From Synechococcus sp. CS-1329 (GTDB taxonomy: Bacteria > Cyanobacteriota > Cyanobacteriia > PCC-6307 > Cyanobiaceae): DNA of 47,297 bases. The position numbers and the translations under genes are program-made. The stretch spans positions 1-47,297 of the forward strand of contig NZ_JAHLYS010000030.1 of the NCBI RefSeq assembly GCF_025128055.1, written 5' to 3'. Below the pieces are notes generated by a model. It saw only the letters and a program-made list of their open reading frames with translations. It did not search any database and was not told the origin of the DNA. Numbering within the stretch: the first letter of the stretch is position 1; the number at the start of each line of letters is the position of its first letter. Of this stretch, positions 16,888 to 25,863 are shown in pieces.

Positions 16888-18252
16888 TCAGGCCCGGGGT
16901 TCCGCTGGCGGCAGCATCTCCTGCTCCACGAACTTGGTGTGCACATCGCCGCGCTGGAACTCGGGCCGATCCAGCAGCGCCAGGTGGAAGTCGATCGTGG
17001 TGGGGATGCCTGTGATCGCACATTCGCTCAGGGCCCGGCGCATGCGCCTCAGGGCTGCCTCGCGATCGAGCCCCCAGACGATCAGCTTGCCGATCAGTGA
17101 GTCGTAGAAGGGGGGGATCTCGTAGCCCGTGTACACGTGGCTGTCGACCCGCACCCCTGGACCCCCCGGGGGCAGCCAGCCGGTGATCCGGCCCGGGGCC
17201 GGCCGGAAATTCTGCTGGGGGTCTTCGGCGTTGATGCGGCATTCGATCGCATGGCCCCGCAGCTGCACGTCCTCCTGGCGCATGCTCAGGGGCTCGCCGC
17301 CGGCGATGCGCAGCTGCTCGGCGATCAGATCAAACCCGGTGACCATCTCGGTGACGGGATGCTCCACCTGGATGCGGGTGTTCATCTCCATGAAATAGAA
17401 GCTGCCGCTGCGATCGACCAGGAACTCGACGGTGCCGGCGCCTTCGTAGGTGATGCTGCGGGCCGCGGCGATCGCCGCTTCGCCCATGCGCCGGCGCAGC
17501 TCCGGATCCAGGGCCGGGCTGGGGGCTTCCTCCAGCAGCTTCTGGTGGCGGCGCTGGATCGAGCAGTCGCGCTCACCGAGGTGCACCACGTTGCCGTGGC
17601 GGTCGGCCAGGATCTGCACCTCGACGTGGCGGGGCCGGTCGATGAACTTCTCCATGTAGAGGCCAGGGTTACCGAAGGCCGCTTCCGCTTCCCCCTGGGC
17701 GGCTTTGAACAGCCCTTCGAGCTGCTCGGGCTCCTGCACCAGACGCATGCCCCGCCCGCCACCGCCGGCCGTGGCTTTGATCATCACCGGGAAGCCCATG
17801 TCTGCCGCCAGCACCGAGGCTTCCTGGGCGTTCTCCAGCAGACCCTCACTGCCGGGAATGGTGGGGACGCCCACCCGCTGCATGGTGGTCTTGGCGGTGG
17901 ATTTGTCCCCCATGGCCCGGATCGCCTCGGGGGAGGGACCGACGAAGGTGAGGCCGTGGGCGGCGCAGATTTCGGCGAAGCGGTCGTTCTCGGCCAGAAA
18001 GCCATAGCCGGGATGGATCGCATCGGCGCCGCGGGAGATCGCCGCGGCAATGATGTTGGGAATATTGAGGTAACTCTTGCTGCTCGGGGCTTCGCCCACG
18101 CAGACCGCCTCATCAGCCAGCTGCACGTGCAGGGCGTTGCGATCGACCGTGCTGTAGACCGCCACGGTGCTGATGCCCAGTTCTCGGCAGCTGCGCAGGA
18201 TGCGGAGGGAGATCTCGCCACGGTTGGCGATCAGCAGCTTGCCGATGGGCAT
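16888..18252 (-). CDS. accC: Acetyl-CoA carboxylase biotin carboxylase subunit
   Basis: ATP-dependent carboxylation of biotin on AccB, the first half-reaction of fatty-acid synthesis. The 454 residues cover the usual domains: N-terminal [18 protein letters not shown], glycine-rich ATP loop GGGGRGMR, and the ATP-grasp metal site [15 protein letters not shown]. The C-terminal domain is complete. AccB is not adjacent, as in many cyanobacteria. A TACAGT -10-like box lies 25 nt before the ATG. Confidence 0.97.
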   Translation of the reverse strand: MPIGKLLIANRGEISLRILRSCRELGISTVAVYSTVDRNALHVQLADEAVCVGEAPSSKSYLNIPNIIAAAISRGADAIHPGYGFLAENDRFAEICAAHGLTFVGPSPEAIRAMGDKSTAKTTMQRVGVPTIPGSEGLLENAQEASVLAADMGFPVMIKATAGGGGRGMRLVQEPEQLEGLFKAAQGEAEAAFGNPGLYMEKFIDRPRHVEVQILADRHGNVVHLGERDCSIQRRHQKLLEEAPSPALDPELRRRMGEAAIAAARSITYEGAGTVEFLVDRSGSFYFMEMNTRIQVEHPVTEMVTGFDLIAEQLRIAGGEPLSMRQEDVQLRGHAIECRINAEDPQQNFRPAPGRITGWLPPGGPGVRVDSHVYTGYEIPPFYDSLIGKLIVWGLDREAALRRMRRALSECAITGIPTTIDFHLALLDRPEFQRGDVHTKFVEQEMLPPAEPRA

Positions 18253-18388
18253 CCGTGGAGGGTCCAGGCCGCTGCGGACTGTATCAGTGCTGACCCTTGG
18301 GACCTACGGCCGGCGCAGGGCAGCGGAGGGCGGGACGGTTGATGGGTATATTGACGAGCCGAAGGGAGTCCAGACTCCTGACGGCCAC

Positions 18389-18470
18389 GCGGATGTGGTG
18401 GAATTGGTAGACACGCACGTTTGAGGGGCGTGTGGCTTCGGCCTTGCGAGTTCAAGTCTCGCCATCCGCA
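18389..18470 (+). tRNA. tRNA-Leu (anticodon GAG)
   Basis: The 82-nt cloverleaf has acceptor stem GCGGATG/CATCCGC (18389-18395/18463-18469), discriminator A at 18470, D-arm with GGTGGAATTGGTAGACA, anticodon stem CACGT/GCGTG around loop TTGAGGG with anticodon GAG at 18423-18425, a long class II variable arm, and T-arm with GTTCAAGTC. CCA is not encoded. It reads CUC and CUU codons. Confidence 0.96.
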
Positions 18471-18487
18471 TTTCTCTTCCCCACAAT

Positions 18488-19771
18488 TTGAGAGAGCCGC
18501 CGCTGAGCCGCACGCCCACCACAGCGATCGTGCTGGTGTGCAACGGTCCCGGCGAGCTCACCACCTGGGTGCGGCCCTTGGCCCAGCGTCTGCATCGGCA
18601 GCTGGAACTTCAGCCCGTTGTGCCGGGGGCGGCCTGCTCCCTGGAGCTGGTGCTGGTGCCCTGCCCCAACGCCACCGGCAGCGAAGCCCGGGTGGCCCGC
18701 GACCTCGGTCTCTTCTCGCGCATCGTGCCCGCCCGCCGCTTCTGGGATCTGCTGCTGCGGCCCCGGCGCCATGGACCCTGGCCGGCCCAGGGGGTGGTGG
18801 TGTTCCTGGGGGGAGATCAGTTCTGGACCGTGCTGCTCTCGGCGCGCCTCGGTTACCGCCACCTCACCTATGCCGAGTGGGTGGCCCGCTGGCCGCGCTG
18901 GAACGACCGCATCGCCGCCATGGGGCCCCAGGCCGCCACCCGCTTGCCGTCCCGCTGGCGTCAGCGCTGCACCGTGGTGGGCGATCTGATGGCCGATCTC
19001 TCCGAGGAGGCGCGGGCTGAGGCTCCTCTGCCCGAGGGGGAATGGGTGGCTCTGCTGCCCGGCTCGAAACGGGCCAAATTGCAGGTGGGCGTTCCCTTCC
19101 TGCTCGACACCGCCGATCGTCTCGCCCACCTGCGGCCCGGTTGCCGCTTCCTGCTGCCAGTGGCGCCCACCACCAGCGTGGCCGACCTGCTGGCCTACGG
19201 AGGCCCTGGCAACCCGATTCAGCACCACTACAGCGCTCAGCCGCCCCGGCTGCTGGAGCCGGAGCCGGGCAGCGGCCAGCGCTGGCTGATCAGCGGCGCT
19301 GGCACCCCCATCCTCCTGTTCGAGCAGCATCCGGCCCACGGCCCGCTCAGCCAGTGCGCCCTGGCCCTCACCACCGTGGGGGCGAACACGGCTGAGCTCG
19401 GGGCCCTCGGCGTGCCGATGATCGTGCTGGTGCCCACCCAGCATCTGCAGGTGATGCAGGCCTGGGATGGCTGGCTCGGTCTGCTGGCGCGGCTGCCGCT
19501 GCTGCGTTGGTTGCTGGGGCTGGCGCTGACGGCCTGGCGCATGCGCCAGCGGGGGTTCCTGGCCTGGCCGAACATCTCGGCGGGCCGCGCCGTGGTGCCT
19601 GAGCGGGTGGGGGCGATCACGCCGGCGGAGATCGCCGCCGAGGCCAACGAGTGGCTGGCCCATCCCGAGCGGCTGCGGGGCCAGCGCGACGACCTGCGCA
19701 GCCTGCGGGGTCAGCCCGGGGCCGTGGCGGCCCTGGCGGCGATGGTGCAGGAGCTTCTGCCCGCTGCCTAA
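18488..19771 (+). CDS. LpxB-like (lipid-A-disaccharide synthase related) protein
   Basis: A 427-residue protein resembling cyanobacterial LpxB-related glycosyltransferases (GT-B fold). Visible features are the N-terminal VLVCNGPGELTTWV, the central VALLPGSKRAKLQ and the ALTTVGANTAELGALGVPMIVLVPTQ loop, analogous to LpxB's PGSR and nucleotide-binding segments. No other lipid A gene is in the window, and the family in picocyanobacteria is not experimentally defined as far as I know. The start is a TTG 17 nt after the tRNA-Leu gene; the conserved domain begins about 12 residues in, so little room exists for another start. Confidence 0.75.
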   Translation: MREPPLSRTPTTAIVLVCNGPGELTTWVRPLAQRLHRQLELQPVVPGAACSLELVLVPCPNATGSEARVARDLGLFSRIVPARRFWDLLLRPRRHGPWPAQGVVVFLGGDQFWTVLLSARLGYRHLTYAEWVARWPRWNDRIAAMGPQAATRLPSRWRQRCTVVGDLMADLSEEARAEAPLPEGEWVALLPGSKRAKLQVGVPFLLDTADRLAHLRPGCRFLLPVAPTTSVADLLAYGGPGNPIQHHYSAQPPRLLEPEPGSGQRWLISGAGTPILLFEQHPAHGPLSQCALALTTVGANTAELGALGVPMIVLVPTQHLQVMQAWDGWLGLLARLPLLRWLLGLALTAWRMRQRGFLAWPNISAGRAVVPERVGAITPAEIAAEANEWLAHPERLRGQRDDLRSLRGQPGAVAALAAMVQELLPAA

Positions 19772-19800
19772 ATTGATCGCAGCAGTCCCTTTCTTGCCCC

Positions 19801-20220
19801 ATGGCCAGCTCCGACACGGCCGGCGCCACGCCAGTCCCCTCTTCTGATGCCGACTGGCGCGAGCGGCTGACGCCCGAGCAATACCAGGTGGCCCGTGGGG
19901 GCGGCACCGAGCGGGCCTTCACCGGCACCTACTGGAACACCAAGCAGGAGGGCCGCTACGACTGCATCTGCTGCGGGTCGCCCCTGTTCGGCTCCAGCGC
20001 CAAGTTCGATTCCGGCACCGGCTGGCCCAGCTTCTGGGACGGACTGGATCCGGCCGCGATCACCACCATTGAGGACCGCAGCCATGGCATGGTGCGCACG
20101 GAGATCCGCTGCGCCAACTGCGAGGCGCACCTGGGCCACCTCTTCCACGACGGTCCCGGTCCCACGGGCCTCCGCTACTGCGTCAACTCGGCCTCGCTGG
20201 ATTTCAAGCCGGCGGAGTGA
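19801..20220 (+). CDS. msrB: Peptide-methionine (R)-S-oxide reductase MsrB
   Basis: Repairs oxidised methionine (R-sulfoxide). The 139 residues carry two zinc CxxC pairs (CICCGSPLF and CANCEAHLGH), the substrate segment FDSGTGWPSFW, and the catalytic Cys in RYCVNSASLDF. Starts 30 bp after the LpxB-like gene, in the same direction, with a TAAATT box between. Converges on the PRC-barrel gene. Confidence 0.97.
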   Translation: MASSDTAGATPVPSSDADWRERLTPEQYQVARGGGTERAFTGTYWNTKQEGRYDCICCGSPLFGSSAKFDSGTGWPSFWDGLDPAAITTIEDRSHGMVRTEIRCANCEAHLGHLFHDGPGPTGLRYCVNSASLDFKPAE

Positions 20221-20244
20221 GGCCAGGCCGGTCGATCCCGCGGT

Positions 20245-21258
20245 TCACCAGGGATCGGAGAAGCGTTCCTCATTCGTGCGGGGCCGCGCCGGTGGTTCAT
20301 CCAGCACCTCCGGTTCGGGCTGCTGCCGCTCCCGGTAGGGCTCGGGCTCCACATCAAGGGGCTGGCCCTGGTCGCCACTGGAGCGCAGCGGCGCCTGGCG
20401 GGGTTGCTGCGGCAGGGGGTTGCGGCGGCGAGGCTCGTCGTCGAACTCGTCCTCGTCGAGGTAGCGGCGCTGGCGCAGGGGTTCCTGCCGCCGACGCTCC
20501 AGCTCCACGTACTCCAGTTCCTCCTGCTCCTCCACCTGCACGGCCCGGCTGGAGGCGGGCTGGATCCGGCGCTGCTCCTGGACGCTGGGCTGGCCGGAAG
20601 CCAGCTGGTTCTCCACCGGCACCATGGTCTGGCGGAAGCGATCGCGCTCCTCCTGCTCCCAGCTGGGGCCGCCGATGCCCAGTTTCTCGAGCAGGCCGCT
20701 GCCCAGCTGCTTGAGTTTTTCCTCAGCGCCCTCGTAGACGATGATCCGATCGGGACCGCTGCTGATGATCTCCTCGACGCTCAGTTCCCAGGTGCTCAGC
20801 ACCCCTTCGCCCAGCAGGGGCACCCCGAGGGCCCCCAGCACCAGGGTGGTGAGCTCACCGGTTTCGATGTCGAAGCTGAAGCCCAGCACCCGGCCCAGCT
20901 GCTCGCCCGATTCGCTGATCACCTGGCAATTGATCACCTTGCTGTAGCGCTCGGGGTTGAACCCCTCCGCCAGGGAATCGGCGGAATCCACCAGCACCAC
21001 ATCGCCCACCTGGCGGATCCGGTCGAGCGGCATCCAGCGGGGCAGGCCCGGCAGGAAGCGGGTGAGGGGGTTGTCGCGCAGGCCGAGCGCCACCACTTCG
21101 CGGCGGTCGATGTCGACCACCACTTCGCCCACCACCCCCAGCCGGCGGCCGGTGTCGCGGGTGATCACCTGGGTTCCCATCAGCTCGGAGCGCAGCCAGA
21201 GCCTGTCGCTCGGGGCGGCGCCGGAAGGGTCGGCGGAGGGAGGGAAGGAAGAGGTCAA
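20245..21258 (-). CDS. PRC-barrel domain protein with acidic/glutamine-rich tail
   Basis: A 337-residue soluble protein with two PRC-barrel repeats: residues about 20-75 (RSELMGTQVITRDTGRRLGVVGEVVVDI) and about 105-175 (YSKVINCQVISESGEQLGRVLGFSFDI). The last ~140 residues are low-complexity, rich in Glu, Gln, Arg and Pro. PRC barrels occur in RimM, photosynthetic reaction-centre H subunit and many adaptor proteins. The gene follows smc by 65 bp in the same direction, so an operon is likely. A role with SMC is inference from position only. Confidence 0.78.
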   Translation of the reverse strand: MTSSFPPSADPSGAAPSDRLWLRSELMGTQVITRDTGRRLGVVGEVVVDIDRREVVALGLRDNPLTRFLPGLPRWMPLDRIRQVGDVVLVDSADSLAEGFNPERYSKVINCQVISESGEQLGRVLGFSFDIETGELTTLVLGALGVPLLGEGVLSTWELSVEEIISSGPDRIIVYEGAEEKLKQLGSGLLEKLGIGGPSWEQEERDRFRQTMVPVENQLASGQPSVQEQRRIQPASSRAVQVEEQEELEYVELERRRQEPLRQRRYLDEDEFDDEPRRRNPLPQQPRQAPLRSSGDQGQPLDVEPEPYRERQQPEPEVLDEPPARPRTNEERFSDPW

Positions 21259-21323
21259 AGGCCAGATCCCGGGCGGGTGTCGGCGAGGTGGACGGTTGGA
21301 TCATTGTGACCCACCGCACCGGT

Positions 21324-24300
21324 TCAGGCGGCGGTGGGCATCCCGACCACCTGGGTGTGGGCACCGCGGGCCTGGGTCACCCCCACCGTGCGGGTGGCGG
21401 CGGCGATCATCGGCCGGCGGTGGCTGACCACCAGGAACTGGGCCTGGTGGGCCTGGCTGGCGATCAGGGCGGCCAGCCGCTCCACATTCACCCCATCGAG
21501 GAAGCTGTCGACCTCATCGAGGGCATAGAAGGGGGAGGGACGGAAGCGCTGCAGGGCGAACAGGAAGCTCAGGGCCGTCAGTGATTTCTCTCCACCCGAC
21601 ATCGAAGCCAGCCGGCGCACGGTCTTGCCCTTGGGGTGGGCCACCAGGGTGAGCCCACCTTCGAGAGGCTGAGCCTCGTTCTCCAGCTGCAGGTGCCCCT
21701 CGCCTTCGGAGAGCCCGGCGAAGATCGTGCGGAAGTGGCCATCCACGGCGTGGAAGGCCTCCAGGAACGCCTCCTGGCGCAGGGTGGCCACGGTTTCGAT
21801 GCGCAGCAGCAGCTCCTCCCGCTCGCTGGAGAGCACCTCCAGCCGGCCGGCCAGTTCGGCCAGGCGCTGCTCCAGCTGCTCCAGCTCCTCCAGGGCCAGC
21901 ATGTTCACCGGCTCCAGGGCCTCCATGCGCTGTTGCAGCCGCTGCAACTCCTGCTGCAGGGTCTCCAGCCCCGCTGCGCGCAGTTCCTCGGGGATCTCCG
22001 GCAGGGGGTCGGGCAGGGCCCGCTCCATCGCCTCCAGCCGCAGGGCCAGGGCCCGCTCCTGCTCGCCGAGCGCCAGGCGCTCTTCTCCCAGCCGCTGCAG
22101 CTCCCACCGGCGTTGCTGCAGGGCCTGCCGTTGCTGGGCCACCTGGGCTTCGGCGGCATCGCGGCTGCGGCGGCGCTCACCGAAGCGTTCCTGCAACTGC
22201 TGCTGCTGCCCTTCCAGTTCATGGCGCCGCTCCTGGCCCAGGCGTTCCTGCTCCCGCCGCTGGCGGTGCTCTTCGGTCAGGCTGAGCACGGCCTGCTGCA
22301 GCCGCGTCTCCTCCAGGGCGAGCGCTTCGAGCTGATCGCCCAGACGGGTGAGGCTCAAGCTGCGTTCCCGCTGGGCCAGCAGCAGGCTGTCCCGCTGCTG
22401 ACGGGCCGCGGCCAGCCGCTGATCAGCCACCTCCAGATCCTGCTGCAGGCCCTGCCAGCGGGCGCTGTCACCCGACGCCTGGGCCTCGGCCTCGGCCAGC
22501 TCCAGAGCGGCCACCTCCTGCAGCAGGGGTCCCAGCTCGCGCTCCAGCTGCTGGCTGCGCTGGCGGCCACTCTCCAGGCCGGCCTGGGTGTGGCTGAGCC
22601 GTTGCTGGAGCTGCTCCAGCCGTTGCAGCTGGGGCCCCAGGGCCCGCTCTGCCGCCGCCCGCTCCGCCGTCAGGCCAGCCCGGCGTTGCTGGCTCTCCTG
22701 CAGCGCCGGGCGCAGCTGCTCCAGCTGGCGGCCCAGGTCGGCTTCGCGGCGACGGCAGACCACCAGGCTCTCCCCCAGCTCGAGCAGCCGGCGGCGCTGG
22801 GGCTCCGCCTCGTCCTGCTCCCCGGCCCGCCCGAAACTGAGCTGGCCGGAGCGCTGCTGCAGGCTGCCGCCGGTCATGGCGCCACTGCGCTCCAGCAGTT
22901 CCCCCTCCAGGGTGACGGCCCGGCAACGGCCCAGCTCACGGCGGGCGCTGGCCAGGTCTTCGAACACCAGGGTGTCGCCGAAGACATGGCGGAACACCTC
23001 GGTGTAGACGGGCTCGAAGCGCAGCAGCTCGACGGCACGGCCCACCAGCCCGCCTGGGCCTGGGCGGCCTGCCCCGCCACCCCTCTCCAGGGCGGCGCTG
23101 CTGCCACCACCATGGCCACCACCGCGGATCTTGTTGAGCGGCAGGAAGGTGAGGCGGCCGGCACGGCGGCTCTTGAGCAGCTCGATCGCCTGGGAGGCGA
23201 TGCGGTCGTCGTCGACCACCACCTGGGCCAGGCGGCCGCCGGCGGCCACTTCCAGGGCCACCCGGAAGCGCTCCTCCACTTCAGCGAGCTGAGCCACGGG
23301 GCCGTGCAGCCCGCCCAGGCCCGATTCCAGCAGCAGGCGCAGGGCACCGGTGCCGCGGCTCTCCTGGAGGGTGTCGCGGCGGCTTTCGATCCGGGCGATC
23401 TCTCGCTCCAGCTGGGTCTGCTCCTGCTCCAGGCGGCTGCGGGTGCGTTGCTGCAGGGCCAGGGCTTCGGCCAGCTGCTGGGCCTGGCGCTGTTGCTGCT
23501 CCACCCGGGTCTGCACGGCCTCGCCTTCGGCCAGCAGCTCCTGGAGCCGCCCCTGCTGTTCCTGGTCGGCGCTGCCGCCACTGGCCAGCTCCGCCTCCAG
23601 CTCCACCAGGCGCTCCTCGGCCTGGCGCAGCCTCTCGCTGAGCTGCTGCTGTTCCGCGAGCAGCGGTGCCACCGCCTGCTGCAGCTCCTGACGCCGCTGG
23701 CTGCGGCGCTTCTGCTCCTCCAGCCAGGTGCCCGAGCGGCCCGCCACCTCCCCCAGCCGCCGGCGGGAGAGTTCCACCGCCCCCTCGGCGCTGAGGCAGG
23801 TCTGCTCCGCCGCCGCCAGGGCGCCGGCGTGCCGCTCATCGGCGCTGAGCTCCTGGCGCTGGCGCTGCAGTTCGGCGTGCTGACCCTGCAACTGCTGGCG
23901 CTGGCCCTGCAGGGCCTCCGCCTGCTGCTGTTGTCGCTCCGCCTGGCGCTTGAGCTCGCGGGCGCTGGTCTCGAGCCCGGCCAGTTCCGCCTGCACCACC
24001 AGCAGGCTGTCTTCTCCAAGGGCCTTGACCTCCGCCTGCAGCAGGGCCAGAGCGGCGCTGGCCTGCTCCAGAGCTGTTTCGGCGGCGGCGAGGGTCGTGC
24101 GGTCGCTCTGTTCCTGGGCCTCCAGCGCCTGCTGGCGCCGGCGCAGGGCCCCCAGCTGGCTGCCGGCCTGCTCGTGGGCGAGCACCTGCTCCTGCAGGCG
24201 GCCCAGCTGCTGACGCTGACGCAGGTCCTGGTAAGTGCGGGCCTTTGCGCAGTCGCGCTCCAGCCGCTGGCGGGCCCCCAGCAGTTCCTGCTCCACGATC

Positions 24301-24938
24301 CGGCAGCGTTCCTGGCGCTCCTGCACCTCATCGAGCTTGGCCCGGGTCTGGTCGATGCGGGAATCGAACAGGGCAACTCCGGCCAGTTCATCGATCAGAC
24401 CGCGGCGGTCACGGGCGCCCATCGAGACGATCCGGGTCACATCCCCCTGCATGACCACGTTGCTGCCTTCCGGGTCCACCCGCAGGCGCCGCAGCTGGCT
24501 CTGCAGTTGCTGCAGGTTGCAGGGCACTCCATCGGCGCTGTAGGTGCTGCTGTAGGTGCCGCCGGGAGCCAGCCGCAGCCGCCTGCTCACCGTCCATTCC
24601 TTCTGTCCTGTCTGGATCCAGGGCCCCTCCGCCGGGGGCTCGAGGCCGGCTTCGGCCGGATCGGGCTGCCAATCGCTGAGATCGAAGCGCACACTCACCA
24701 CCGTTTCGGCGGCTTTGCCCTGGCGCACCGTGGCGCTGTTGATCAGATCGGGCAGCCGCTCGGCGCGCATGCCACGGCTGCTGGCCAGGCCCAGACAGAA
24801 CAGCACCGCATCAAGGATGTTGCTCTTGCCCGAGCCGTTCGGGCCGGTGATGACGGTGAAAGATGGCTCCAGTCGGATCGCCATCGCTCCACCGAACGAC
24901 TTGAACTGAGCGAGTTCGACCTGATTGATGTAAACCAA
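21324..24938 (-). CDS. smc: Chromosome segregation protein SMC
   Basis: Condensin ATPase of 1,204 residues for chromosome organisation. The head halves carry Walker A GPNGSGKS (32-39) near the N-terminus and, at the C-terminal end, the signature MSGGEKSLTALSFLFAL and Walker B ALDEVDSFLD. Long Gln/Glu/Leu-rich coiled coils flank a hinge whose loop is unusually glycine-rich (IRGGGHGGGSSAALERGGG). I use the TTG at 24938 because the protein then begins VYINQVELAQFKSFGG, the family N-terminus; the ATG at 25019 would add 27 residues without similarity and overlap the divergent promoter. The antisense strand is open over most of the gene, which is a codon-bias effect. Confidence 0.96.
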   Translation of the reverse strand: MVYINQVELAQFKSFGGAMAIRLEPSFTVITGPNGSGKSNILDAVLFCLGLASSRGMRAERLPDLINSATVRQGKAAETVVSVRFDLSDWQPDPAEAGLEPPAEGPWIQTGQKEWTVSRRLRLAPGGTYSSTYSADGVPCNLQQLQSQLRRLRVDPEGSNVVMQGDVTRIVSMGARDRRGLIDELAGVALFDSRIDQTRAKLDEVQERQERCRIVEQELLGARQRLERDCAKARTYQDLRQRQQLGRLQEQVLAHEQAGSQLGALRRRQQALEAQEQSDRTTLAAAETALEQASAALALLQAEVKALGEDSLLVVQAELAGLETSARELKRQAERQQQQAEALQGQRQQLQGQHAELQRQRQELSADERHAGALAAAEQTCLSAEGAVELSRRRLGEVAGRSGTWLEEQKRRSQRRQELQQAVAPLLAEQQQLSERLRQAEERLVELEAELASGGSADQEQQGRLQELLAEGEAVQTRVEQQQRQAQQLAEALALQQRTRSRLEQEQTQLEREIARIESRRDTLQESRGTGALRLLLESGLGGLHGPVAQLAEVEERFRVALEVAAGGRLAQVVVDDDRIASQAIELLKSRRAGRLTFLPLNKIRGGGHGGGSSAALERGGGAGRPGPGGLVGRAVELLRFEPVYTEVFRHVFGDTLVFEDLASARRELGRCRAVTLEGELLERSGAMTGGSLQQRSGQLSFGRAGEQDEAEPQRRRLLELGESLVVCRRREADLGRQLEQLRPALQESQQRRAGLTAERAAAERALGPQLQRLEQLQQRLSHTQAGLESGRQRSQQLERELGPLLQEVAALELAEAEAQASGDSARWQGLQQDLEVADQRLAAARQQRDSLLLAQRERSLSLTRLGDQLEALALEETRLQQAVLSLTEEHRQRREQERLGQERRHELEGQQQQLQERFGERRRSRDAAEAQVAQQRQALQQRRWELQRLGEERLALGEQERALALRLEAMERALPDPLPEIPEELRAAGLETLQQELQRLQQRMEALEPVNMLALEELEQLEQRLAELAGRLEVLSSEREELLLRIETVATLRQEAFLEAFHAVDGHFRTIFAGLSEGEGHLQLENEAQPLEGGLTLVAHPKGKTVRRLASMSGGEKSLTALSFLFALQRFRPSPFYALDEVDSFLDGVNVERLAALIASQAHQAQFLVVSHRRPMIAAATRTVGVTQARGAHTQVVGMPTAA

Positions 24939-25036
24939 CAGGCCCGCGTGCGGTGCTGAGCACTCAGAACCTAGCGGACCTGCTGACGATCTCAAGCCCC
25001 TACCTATCGTGGGAGCCACAGTCCCCGTGGAATGTC

Positions 25037-25453
25037 ATGGAAACCGAAATTCCCACCGTCAGTCGTGATCGCTTCCGCGAGCGCTTCGACGCCCTGCTGC
25101 CCACCATCCAGCGGGAGTGGCCCCAGGTGGCCCGCGAAACCCTCGAGGCCACCCGCGGCAGTCTTGATGAGGTGGTGTCGGTGATTGCCAAGCAGACCGG
25201 CCGTACCGCCAGTAGCGTGCAGGAGCAACTGCTCGAGCTGGTCCATGTGGCGGGCGACCGCACCCGCGACCTGGTGGATCGCATCGGCCCGCTGGAGGAG
25301 CAGCTGGAGCATCTGCTCGATGACCTCAACACCAGCCTGCGGCCCCGCATCGAGAAGCCCGTGCGTGATCGCCCCCTGCTGGCGGTGGGCGTGGCGGCGG
25401 CGGTGGGTCTGATCGCCGGGTTGCTGCTGGCTCCGGGCCGGCGCTCCTCATGA
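25037..25453 (+). CDS. YqjD/ElaB-like (DUF883-type) membrane-anchored protein
   Basis: A 138-residue protein: long amphipathic helices (about 10-105), then a Pro-Val-Arg-Asp-Arg-Pro turn and one C-terminal membrane helix (LLAVGVAAAVGLIAGLLLAPGRR). This is the ElaB/YqjD plan, tail-anchored proteins reported to bind ribosomes at the membrane in Escherichia. The next gene is YqjE-like, giving the same order as the E. coli yqjD-yqjE pair. Similarity is in architecture rather than strong identity. The ATG at 25037 follows a TATCGT box and is divergent from smc; the longer frame from 24953 lacks a supporting start context. Confidence 0.65.
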   Translation: METEIPTVSRDRFRERFDALLPTIQREWPQVARETLEATRGSLDEVVSVIAKQTGRTASSVQEQLLELVHVAGDRTRDLVDRIGPLEEQLEHLLDDLNTSLRPRIEKPVRDRPLLAVGVAAAVGLIAGLLLAPGRRSS

Positions 25454-25863
25454 GTTCAGCCGACGATGAGCGCCGGGGGCGGCGCTCCAGCGGCGCCGGT
25501 GCGGGTCGGGTGGCGGCGGGTCGGGTCACGGCTCTGGTGACCTCGGTGATGGACCTGCATGTGCGCATCGCCCTGCAGGAGGTGGACCAGGAGAAGCGGC
25601 GCCTGATCAGCGGGGGCGTGCTGCTGGCGGCCGGCGGCACGCTGATGCTGCTGGCCTCGGTGGCCGGCCACGTGGCCCTGGTGCTGTGGCTGCACCAGAG
25701 CTTCGGCTGGGCGTGGCTGCAGGCGGTGCTGCTGCTGCTGATGGGTGATCTGGTGCTCTCAGGTGTGCTGCTGCGCATCGGCGGTCACCTGATCAGTGGC
25801 CCCTATCTGCCCCAGACCACGGCCGGACTGAGCAAGACCACCCGCGCTCTGCTGGGCCGATGA
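25450..25863 (+). CDS. YqjE / phage-holin-superfamily (DUF1469) membrane protein
   Basis: A 137-residue protein with a charged helix (about 20-50, VTALVTSVMDLHVRIALQEV) and two membrane helices (about 55-80 and 88-112), the pattern of DUF1469 / YqjE. Overlaps the preceding gene by 4 bp (ATGA) and the following gene by 4 bp, so all three are co-translated. Function unknown in any organism to my knowledge. Confidence 0.72.
   Translation: MSSADDERRGRRSSGAGAGRVAAGRVTALVTSVMDLHVRIALQEVDQEKRRLISGGVLLAAGGTLMLLASVAGHVALVLWLHQSFGWAWLQAVLLLLMGDLVLSGVLLRIGGHLISGPYLPQTTAGLSKTTRALLGR

Noticed and set aside
21636-24959. An open frame of 1,107 codons antisense to smc
   Set aside because: Coiled-coil SMC is rich in CAG (Gln) and CTG (Leu) codons, whose complements are each other, so stops are rare on the other strand. 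The translation is a Leu/Gln-rich low-complexity string without domains.
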